Notes under the pieces: generated by a model
Told to the model about the DNA's origin: nothing
What the model saw: only the letters and a program-made list of their open reading frames with translations
Database searches by the model: none
Translations under genes and position numbers: made by a program
In this document: one piece after another, positions 43,452 to 48,937 of the stretch
Layout of the letters: each line of letters opens with the position of its first letter
Numbering within the stretch: the stretch's first letter is position 1
From: Lachnospiraceae bacterium
Lineage (GTDB): Bacteria; Bacillota; Clostridia; Lachnospirales; Lachnospiraceae
Reading direction: 5' to 3'
DNA: 64,000 nt
Assembly (NCBI GenBank): GCA_902363445.1
Contig: CABJAB010000001.1
Coordinates: forward strand, 496,001 to 560,000

Positions 43452-43479
43452 TAATAATCCACTATAACTAAGATGTCAA
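43451..43479 (-). promoter_or_regulatory. Promoter of the cargo operon
   Basis: Minus strand TTGACA (43474-43479), 17-nt spacer, TATTAT (43451-43456): a full -35 and near-consensus -10, so it would be strong when not repressed. Confidence 0.85.
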
Positions 43480-43590
43480 TATTTATTTACATTTTTGTCA
43501 CACCTAAATATCGCAATATTATTCTACTGTTTCAGCCATTTTCTACAAAAGGCACATCTTACCTTTCTTCCTCTTGATTATTCAGCACAG

Positions 43591-43660
43591 GAAAGAAAAA
43601 GCCCTGTCAAGAGCCTTGCCACCACAGGTGGTGCTTTGCACTCTTTACGGGGCTTTTTGT
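43591..43660. terminator. Hairpin between the XRE gene and the cargo promoter
   Basis: AAAAAGCCC (43596-43604) and GGGGCTTTTT (43649-43658) pair around an inner CCACCA/TGGTGG region, giving a structure that could end the leftward XRE transcript. Symmetric A and T runs make it usable in both directions. Confidence 0.6.
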
Positions 43661-43688
43661 TTGCGGTATCTTCCATGAAGGAGGAAAA

Positions 43689-44360
43689 TCAAAGTCCTCT
43701 GTTCCACCTGTCTTTCAGATAATCTTCACAGTCCATATTATCAAAATCTAACTGTGGCGAAGTGTCGGGTATGTTGTTTCTGTTATCCATGTCCGCAAGT
43801 TGACGGAATATCCAGTCATCATAAGGGTCATGGTATTTATACTCTTTGGGCTGTTCTCTGTATCGGTCTAACCCTCGCATTTCCTTATGCACTCTCATCA
43901 TACGCTCCAGTTTCTGACGCTGTATCAACTGCTTGATTTCCATAAGTTCTTCCAACTCCACAACCTCATTGGTAATGTAGTTATGGATATACTGCATGAG
44001 TTTGGTAACCTTGTAAAATCTGCACTCCTGTTCATTGTCGAAAAATTCATTTTCAGACAGATAGTCCAGGGAAACATTAAAATCCTGTTCCCTCTTGATA
44101 ATATCCATGATGTATGGCTCGGTGTGGTCGATATACTTCCATTCTCCCGACAACAATTCATTCGGCGTGACACCCAGTACATCCATAATCTTTTCCAGCG
44201 TATCAAAAGAAGGATAATTTAGTCCTCTTTCAATCTTGGAAAGGCTCTGCATATTGATACCGATTTTGTCCGCCAGTTCCTGTTGTTTCATTCCTCTGTG
44301 TTTTCTTATGGTCTGTATGTTTTCTCCTAAAAAACTGATTTTCTTTTCGTAATGCTCCAT
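43689..44360 (-). CDS. XRE-family transcriptional regulator of the element
   Basis: N-terminal Cro/C1-type HTH (IRKHRGMKQQELADKIGINMQSLSKIERGLNYPSFDTLEKIMDVL, about residues 17-65), then about 155 residues rich in charged and aromatic residues with no recognised fold, probably for dimerisation or signal sensing. 223 aa. It is divergent from the MobT gene and both share the 44361-44480 promoter region, the usual layout for control of excision and mobilisation. The AGGAG upstream is unusually far (15 nt) from ATG 44360, so expression may be low. It is also a candidate repressor of the cargo operon. Confidence 0.88.
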   Translation of the reverse strand: MEHYEKKISFLGENIQTIRKHRGMKQQELADKIGINMQSLSKIERGLNYPSFDTLEKIMDVLGVTPNELLSGEWKYIDHTEPYIMDIIKREQDFNVSLDYLSENEFFDNEQECRFYKVTKLMQYIHNYITNEVVELEELMEIKQLIQRQKLERMMRVHKEMRGLDRYREQPKEYKYHDPYDDWIFRQLADMDNRNNIPDTSPQLDFDNMDCEDYLKDRWNRGL

Positions 44361-44410
44361 AACTTAGTATAACCGCTCCTTTCGTTGCTTTTATTGGTAT
44401 TTATAAGCAT

Positions 44411-44439
44411 ATCATACTTAATATATATCGAAAAGTCAA
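44411..44439 (-). promoter_or_regulatory. Promoter of the XRE gene
   Basis: Minus strand TTGACT (44434-44439), 17-nt spacer, TATGAT (44411-44416). Confidence 0.7.
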
Positions 44440-44449
44440 CAAAAACTTC

Positions 44450-44478
44450 TTGACAAGTAATTCTAATGGTGTTATTAT
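44450..44478 (+). promoter_or_regulatory. Rightward promoter for MobT-xis-int
   Basis: TTGACA (44450-44455), 17-nt spacer, TATTAT (44473-44478). Only 10 bases separate the -35 elements of the two divergent promoters, so a single regulator could govern both. Confidence 0.8.
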
Positions 44479-44492
44479 CGTATCAGATAGAG

Positions 44493-44573
44493 TGATTAAG
44501 CACGCTAGGGTCAATCACACGCTTGAGTAAGCATAGAAAATATATATTTTCGCTTTGATAGCATGAATAAGCA
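44493..44573 (+). repeat. Three iteron-like direct repeats TGANTAAGCA
   Basis: TGATTAAGCA at 44493, TGAGTAAGCA at 44524 and TGAATAAGCA at 44564, spaced 31 and 40 bases, differing only at the fourth base. Confidence 0.65.
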
Positions 44574-44624
44574 TGGACTATCAGACCGAAAATAAGGTTT
44601 CTGACTGGGGCTGTTCCGTTTAGC

Positions 44625-44646
44625 CACGAGCCTTACAAGGCTCGTG
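44625..44646. other. Perfect hairpin upstream of MobT
   Basis: Arms CACGAGCCTT and AAGGCTCGTG with a 2-nt loop; no U-run follows, so it is not an ordinary terminator. A second hairpin follows at 44681-44698. Candidate for oriT or a leader structure. Confidence 0.7.
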
Positions 44647-44776
44647 AGCGTTAAGAACGGGGCAGACACAGGAAGAAAGGGAACGCCTTTAGGCGTTCGT
44701 AAAGGGCGTATATGTAACACCGCCCTGCGCATACATGTCATAGTACCTAGAAACTGTGATAAATAAAGGACAAAAC

Positions 44777-44854
44777 ATGATTTTTACCCCGCAAAAAATG
44801 GGGCATACGAAAGGAGCAATGCACTATAACTACACACAAAAATTTATCCGTTAA
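44777..44854 (+). pseudogene. Displaced N-terminus of the MobT/Rep_trans gene (apparent +1 frameshift)
   Basis: ATG 44777, after a purine-rich AAAGGA, or ATG 44819, after AAAGGAG, opens a frame ending MHYNYTQKFIR and then TAA at 44852. Dropping one T of CGTTAAG (44851-44852) continues directly into KIDYISIVFDTVTAEDVI and then the long open frame that starts at 44907. The Tn916 ORF20 family has a matching KIDYVRVSF segment at its N-terminus, so this looks like a one-base insertion. Confidence 0.65.
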
Positions 44855-44906
44855 GATTGATTACATCAGCATTGTATTTGATACTGTAACCGCTGAAGAT
44901 GTAATC

Positions 44907-45917
44907 ATGCACATTTTAGGTTTACCAACTGATATTTTTAATGTCTATCCGGCAAGCGTTAAATTCAAGACGTATCAAGCACGCTGGCAGATTGGAGATA
45001 TTTATGTATCGGGGGACGCAAGAAAGACAGAGGACAACCCACAGGGGCTAGGCTGTTATCTTGTTATGACTGGCAGAGGTTGTGATGATATTTTCCGTAT
45101 TCTCGACAGTAGGAATTATACTTTTGGGGATATGTTCCGACGCTGTGAGCGAAGATACGGACTGGATAATTTCCATTTCACAAGACTGGATATTGCCATT
45201 GATGATAAGAACGAAAAGCCATTCTTTACCATAGAGCAGATAAAGAAGAAATGCAAAAAAGAGGAATTTATCTCGAATAGTGAGGGCTACCACTTTGACG
45301 AAAGCAAGTTTGATGATTTCGACACCGCAAAGACCGTTTATATCGGTGCTGGTAAATCAGGATTGTCCTACCGCTTTTATGATAAAGATAAGGAAGTCTG
45401 TTCAAAACATAATAAGACACTTGATGAAGTCGGCAGTTGGAAACGGACAGAAATGCAACTACGTGATGATAAGGCTCATGCTTTTGCCATGACATTCAAA
45501 GACAGACCGCTGGAACTTGGGGAACTGGCTTTCGGACTGCTGGCAAGCAACCTACGCTTTGTCGTGCCAAACAGAAATGAAAGTAATAAGAGCAGATGGA
45601 AAACGTGTCGGTTTTGGGAACGCTTTTTAGGGGCTGTGAAAGTCTTAAAACTGCAAGTACCGAAACTACATAATTCTCTTGAAGAAACACAGCAATGGCT
45701 CACAGAGGGTGGCGTGATTTCCGCTGTCAAAAGTTTTTACTTTTTAGAAGAACATGACGCATTAGGTGGATTGGAAAAAGTGGGAACTATGCTTGATAAA
45801 GCAAGATACAGCAATTCCCTTTCCAGTAAACTAACCGCCCACTTACAGAGGATAGACCGCACCGACCTTATCCCCTATATCCAGTATGACACGAAACATG
45901 GGAAAGGGGGTATCTGA
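44907..45917 (+). CDS. MobT/Rep_trans relaxase-like protein of the Tn916 ORF20 type (N-terminus in another frame)
   Basis: Rolling-circle initiator family (Rep_trans, PF02486) that nicks oriT of Tn916-type elements and can drive their autonomous replication. Visible: [13 protein letters not shown] (the conserved Asp/aromatic motif), [17 protein letters not shown] with the likely active-site Tyr region, [18 protein letters not shown], and a C-terminal helical region. Counting from ATG 44907 the protein is 336 aa, but the family's first strand (KIDYISIVFDTV) is encoded immediately upstream in the same frame with no start codon. Without the missing start the product would lack this strand. Stop overlaps the xis start by one base. 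Confidence 0.82.
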   Translation: MHILGLPTDIFNVYPASVKFKTYQARWQIGDIYVSGDARKTEDNPQGLGCYLVMTGRGCDDIFRILDSRNYTFGDMFRRCERRYGLDNFHFTRLDIAIDDKNEKPFFTIEQIKKKCKKEEFISNSEGYHFDESKFDDFDTAKTVYIGAGKSGLSYRFYDKDKEVCSKHNKTLDEVGSWKRTEMQLRDDKAHAFAMTFKDRPLELGELAFGLLASNLRFVVPNRNESNKSRWKTCRFWERFLGAVKVLKLQVPKLHNSLEETQQWLTEGGVISAVKSFYFLEEHDALGGLEKVGTMLDKARYSNSLSSKLTAHLQRIDRTDLIPYIQYDTKHGKGGI

Positions 45918-46120
45918 TGAATAACAACGATATTCCTGTATGGGAAAAATACACCCTTACCATTGAAGAAGCGTCAAAGTATTTCCGTATCGGAGAAAAC
46001 AAGTTAAGACGATTGGCAGAGGAAAACAAGGACGCTGGCTGGCTCATTATGAATGGCAACCGCATACAGATTAAACGCCAACAGTTTGAAAAGGTCATTG
46101 ATAAATTGGACGCAATCTAA
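45917..46120 (+). CDS. xis: Excisionase, Tn916 Xis type
   Basis: 67 aa winged-helix protein that bends the element ends and directs integrase towards excision. [20 protein letters not shown], then [20 protein letters not shown] and [19 protein letters not shown] match the Tn916 excisionase almost residue for residue as I recall it. GGAAAGGGGG precedes ATG 45917, which overlaps the stop of the MobT gene. The int gene follows after 78 bases containing a hairpin. Confidence 0.95.
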   Translation: MNNNDIPVWEKYTLTIEEASKYFRIGENKLRRLAEENKDAGWLIMNGNRIQIKRQQFEKVIDKLDAI

Positions 46121-46127
46121 TGCAAAT

Positions 46128-46175
46128 GAGCCTTGTATGTGTTATGATGAACACAAGTCATATCAAGGCTCTTTC
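46128..46175 (+). terminator. Hairpin between xis and int
   Basis: GAGCCTTG (46128-46135) pairs with CAAGGCTC (46164-46171), with an inner GTGTT/AACAC pairing, followed by CTTTCC. Partial terminator or attenuator limiting int expression is inferred. Confidence 0.6.
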
Positions 46176-46198
46176 CAACAAGGAAAGGAGCAGACACC

Positions 46199-47392
46199 AT
46201 GAAAGAAAAAAGACGGGATAGCAAAGGACGTATCCTGCATACTGGAGAGAGCCAACGAACAGACGGAAAATACTTATATAAATATGTGGACGCATTTGGA
46301 AACACAAAATATGTGTATGCTTGGAGATTGACACCCACAGACCCGACACCAAAGGGAAAACGGGAAAAATCCTCACTTCGAGAACTGGAACAGCAGATAA
46401 GACGGGATATTGAGGACGGTATCGACAGCACAGGCAAGAAAATGACGCTTTGCCAACTCTACGCCAAACAGAACGCACAGAGGGCAAACGTGAAGAAAAG
46501 CACACAGAAACAACGGGAACAGCTCATGCGGTTATTGAAAGAGGACAAGCTGGGTGCTAGGAGCATTGATACAATCAAACCCTCTGACGCTAAAGAATGG
46601 GCGTTACGCATGAAAGACAAAGGCTTTTCCTACAATACCATTAACAACCATAAACGCTCGTTAAAAGCGTCATTCTACATAGCCATTCAAGATGATTATG
46701 TAAGGAAAAATCCCTTTGATTTCAAGTTAAGTGAAGTCCTAGAAAATGATACCAAAGAGAAAGTAGCATTGACAGAGGAACAGGAACAAGCCTTATTATC
46801 ATTCATCAAGACGGACAACGTGTATCATAAGTATTATGATGATGTGCTGATACTGTTAAAGACAGGACTTCGTATCTCGGAACTGTGCGGACTGACAATC
46901 ATGGACGTTGATTTTATCCATGAAGTAGTGGTTATCGACCACCAGTTATTAAAGAGCAAGGAACAGGGCTATTATATTGAAACGCCTAAGACAAAAAGCG
47001 GAATAAGGCAAGTACCATTAAGCAGAGAAACGATACAGGCATTTCAACGGGTTATGAAGAAACGCCCAAAGGCAGAACCATTTGTGATAGACGGACGGGG
47101 CAACTTTCTATTTGTCAATCATAAAGGCAAGCCTAAAGTTGCGATTGATTACAATATGCTTTTTGTCCGTATGGTAAAGAAATACAACAAGCACCATAAG
47201 GATAACCCCTTGCCACATATCACACCGCATACACTACGCCATACGTTCTGTACAAGACTGGCAAGCAAGAACATGAACCCGAAAGATTTACAGTATATCA
47301 TGGGACATTCAAATATCAGTATCACAATGAACTGGTACGCTCATGCGTCCATAGATACTGCAAAATCAGAGGTTCAGCGTCTAATCGCATAA
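46199..47392 (+). CDS. int: Tyrosine recombinase integrase, Tn916 Int type
   Basis: 397 aa, close to Tn916 Int (405 aa). N-terminal arm-binding domain (EKRRDSKGRILHTGESQRTDGKYLYKY), central SAM-like core-binding domain (MTLCQLYAKQNAQRANVKKSTQ) and the catalytic domain with Arg in LLKTGLRISELCGL (near residue 225), HTLRHTFC (His-x-x-Arg), GHSNI (second His) and the nucleophile Tyr in MNWYAHAS near residue 380. All five catalytic residues are present, so the enzyme should be active. AAGGAG precedes ATG 46199. It integrates into AT-rich sites with little specificity in Tn916, which fits the AT-rich intergenic target here. Confidence 0.96.
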   Translation: MKEKRRDSKGRILHTGESQRTDGKYLYKYVDAFGNTKYVYAWRLTPTDPTPKGKREKSSLRELEQQIRRDIEDGIDSTGKKMTLCQLYAKQNAQRANVKKSTQKQREQLMRLLKEDKLGARSIDTIKPSDAKEWALRMKDKGFSYNTINNHKRSLKASFYIAIQDDYVRKNPFDFKLSEVLENDTKEKVALTEEQEQALLSFIKTDNVYHKYYDDVLILLKTGLRISELCGLTIMDVDFIHEVVVIDHQLLKSKEQGYYIETPKTKSGIRQVPLSRETIQAFQRVMKKRPKAEPFVIDGRGNFLFVNHKGKPKVAIDYNMLFVRMVKKYNKHHKDNPLPHITPHTLRHTFCTRLASKNMNPKDLQYIMGHSNISITMNWYAHASIDTAKSEVQRLIA

Positions 47393-47397
47393 GAAGT

Positions 47398-47420
47398 ATT
47401 TACCACGATTTTAACCACGC
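47398..47420 (+). repeat. Right arm-type repeats of the integrase
   Basis: ATTTACCACGA followed by TTTTAACCACGC, same orientation as the left pair at 42420-42441 and differing by one or two bases. Confidence 0.7.
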
Positions 47421-47477
47421 TTGATAGCGAAAATATAAGAAGATAGACCTAGATATGTGAGGTTTACCATAAAAGAA

Positions 47478-47519
47478 AAATGCCCGTAGAGCCGATAAAA
47501 TAAGGCTTTGCGGACATTT
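47478..47519 (+). terminator. Probable terminator of int
   Basis: AAATG...CATTT outer stem with CCG/CGG and GAGCC/GGCTT inner pairs around an A-rich loop, 86 bases after the int stop; imperfect and with no long U-run. Confidence 0.5.
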
Positions 47520-47717
47520 AAGAAGATATAAAAAGATAGTCAAAAAGACATATATAATTTTATAAAACTATTTTATATAATATATTAGCATATTAGCATA
47601 ATATTTCCAAATTGTCAACTGAAAAATATATTTTTATAGGCAAAATGACTACCCCTCTTATCAAAAGGCCGAAAATCGATTGCATTTCTTTTAAAATATG
47701 TTAAACTAATAACAAGT

Positions 47718-47745
47718 TATTTTATAAAATATTTTTATAAAAATA
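47718..47745. promoter_or_regulatory. Overlapping A/T palindromes before the ROK regulator gene
   Basis: TATTTTATAAAATA (47718-47731) and TATTTTTATAAAAATA (47730-47745) are both perfect palindromes, sharing two bases, directly before the GAAGGAG ribosome binding site. The position suits autoregulation by the ROK protein. Confidence 0.55.
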
Positions 47746-47757
47746 GAAGGAGATATT

Positions 47758-48879
47758 ATGGCACCGATCAATACCGCCAACATTAAGCAGTACAATCGAA
47801 ATAAAATATTCCGGCTGATTGCAAGCCGGAATAAGATTTCAAAACAGGAGATCGCATATGAACTTCACATGAGCCTCCCTACCATCAGTCAAAACCTTCA
47901 GGATCTGAAAAATGCCGGGCTGATCATGGAAAACGGGGCCCTAGCCTCAAGTGTCGGGCGCAAGGCCACAGGCTTTTCCATTGTGCCGGACGCCAAAGTC
48001 GCCCTCGGCCTGGATATCACCCTAAACCATATTTCCATGGTCCTGGTGAACCTGAACGGCAGCGTGATCCACAGTATGCCAAGGAAGCACTACCAGATCC
48101 AGGGGACAGAGGAGAGCTACCGGGAAGTCAGCCTTGAAATATCCGAATTTTTAAAGGCGTCTGGAGTGAGTCCGGACCGGGTGCTCGGAATCGGGATCTC
48201 TATACCGGGAATCATTACGGAATACGGGACTTATATTTTCCAGTCCTCTCTTCCGGTGCCCGGAAATTTCTACGAATGTATCCGTCCGTATATTCCGTTT
48301 CCCTATACTCTGTACAATGACGCGAACTGCGGCGGCCTGGCCGAATTCTGGAGCCGTTCCGACATTGACGCCATCGCTTATCTTTCACTCAGCAATACGG
48401 TAGGCGGGTCTATCTTAATGGGAGGCGAGACTTACTTGGGCGCATCCAACCGGAGCGCTGAATTCGGCCATGTCACCCTGGACCCCAACGGGCTCCCCTG
48501 CTACTGCGGAAAAATCGGCTGTTCCGACGCCTATTTAAACGCAAAACTTCTCTCCTCTATGGCGGGGGATAATCTGGCCGCTTTTTTCGAGGGTCTTAAA
48601 AGCGGGAATGAATCATTCCGTCAGTGCTTTGATATTTATCTCCGGAATTTATCCATATTGATCAATAACATCAGCATGTCGCTGGACTGTGATCTGATTC
48701 TGGGAGGATACGTAGGAATTTATCTGGAACCATACATTGAAAGGCTGAAAGAGCTGGTGAGCGCCCGTTCTACTTTCCCCACCGACGGCTCGTACATCAA
48801 GGCCTCTTCCAAAGGGTTTGAGGCCGCCGCTGTCGGCAGCGCTCTGTATTATATTGATGAATTTATACAGCAGATCTAA
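47758..48879 (+). CDS. ROK-family transcriptional regulator (XylR/NagC-like)
   Basis: Repressor with an N-terminal MarR-like winged helix (RNKISKQEIAYELHMSLPTISQNLQDLKNAGLI, residues 20-58) and a C-terminal ROK sugar-kinase-like domain. The zinc motif is CYCGKIGCSDAY (usual CxCGxxGCxE with Asp for Glu), the ligand His is in SAEFGHVTL, and the ATP phosphate loop is decayed (GLDITLNHI instead of DxGGT), as in regulators that bind sugars but do not phosphorylate them. 373 aa. GAAGGAG precedes ATG 47758. It probably controls the dehydrogenase-importer operon from which it is separated by the integrated element. Confidence 0.92.
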   Translation: MAPINTANIKQYNRNKIFRLIASRNKISKQEIAYELHMSLPTISQNLQDLKNAGLIMENGALASSVGRKATGFSIVPDAKVALGLDITLNHISMVLVNLNGSVIHSMPRKHYQIQGTEESYREVSLEISEFLKASGVSPDRVLGIGISIPGIITEYGTYIFQSSLPVPGNFYECIRPYIPFPYTLYNDANCGGLAEFWSRSDIDAIAYLSLSNTVGGSILMGGETYLGASNRSAEFGHVTLDPNGLPCYCGKIGCSDAYLNAKLLSSMAGDNLAAFFEGLKSGNESFRQCFDIYLRNLSILINNISMSLDCDLILGGYVGIYLEPYIERLKELVSARSTFPTDGSYIKASSKGFEAAAVGSALYYIDEFIQQI

Positions 48880-48894
48880 AGAATTGGAGAAAAA

Positions 48895-48937
48895 ACAAAG
48901 CTGCCGCACTGATCACTCAATGCGGCAGCCCTTTTAT
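48895..48937. terminator. Bidirectional terminator hairpin, copy B of a repeated element
   Basis: GCTGCCGCA (48900-48908) pairs with TGCGGCAGC (48921-48929), with TGA/TCA pairing inside; A-run before, CCCTTTTATT after. Between the converging ROK and diguanylate cyclase genes. Nearly the same sequence as copy A at 37581-37626. Confidence 0.85.

Larger units (their letters stand above)
44361..44906. other. Control and possible transfer-origin region upstream of MobT
   Basis: About 415-545 bases without an intact gene. It holds back-to-back promoters, three direct repeats of TGANTAAGCA (44493-44502, 44524-44533, 44564-44573), a 10-bp hairpin CACGAGCCTT/AAGGCTCGTG (44625-44646), a second hairpin GAACGCC/GGCGTTC (44681-44698) and GGGCG/CGCCC (44704-44725). 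The rightward transcript would have a leader of roughly 290 bases covering all of these. This looks like an origin of transfer/replication or an attenuated leader; which one cannot be told from sequence alone. Confidence 0.55.
42343..47639. mobile_element. Tn916-type integrated element (small mobilisable element), about 5.3 kb
   Basis: Holds Tn916-like excisionase and integrase at the right end, a MobT/Rep_trans protein, an XRE regulator and a two-gene cargo, all visibly more AT-rich than the flanking sugar genes. Pairs of 11-bp direct repeats (TTTTACCACGA) lie near both ends. No coupling protein, VirB4-like ATPase, lysozyme or resistance gene is present, so at best it is mobilised by a resident conjugative element. 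The limits given are the outer copies of TTTATAG (42336-42342 and 47633-47639), a tentative junction match; the true ends could differ by up to about 100 bases. Confidence 0.75.
47393..47757. other. Right end of the element and promoter region of the ROK gene
   Basis: 365 bases without a gene. It holds the right arm-type repeats (47398-47420), a hairpin that probably ends int (47478-47519), a very AT-rich stretch (about 47525-47640) that probably contains the element-chromosome junction, and the tandem palindromes in front of the ROK start (47718-47745). Confidence 0.6.

Noticed and set aside
44511..44741. Leftward 76-codon frame in the region upstream of MobT
   Set aside because: It runs through the iteron-like repeats and hairpins; no ribosome binding site and no protein-like features.
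44849..44856. Programmed +1 frameshift in the MobT gene
   Set aside because: The CGT-TAA-G site lacks the slippery CTT codon and the close upstream Shine-Dalgarno element of the prfB type; a simple insertion is more likely, though not proven.
42343..47639. A complete conjugative Tn916-like element
   Set aside because: Only xis, int, a MobT-like gene and regulation are present; there is no coupling protein, no VirB4-like ATPase, no cell-wall hydrolase of transfer and no tetM.
47560..47640. CRISPR-like or iteron repeats in the AT-rich stretch right of int
   Set aside because: Only short A/T-biased words (such as tattagca twice); no regular repeat-spacer pattern.
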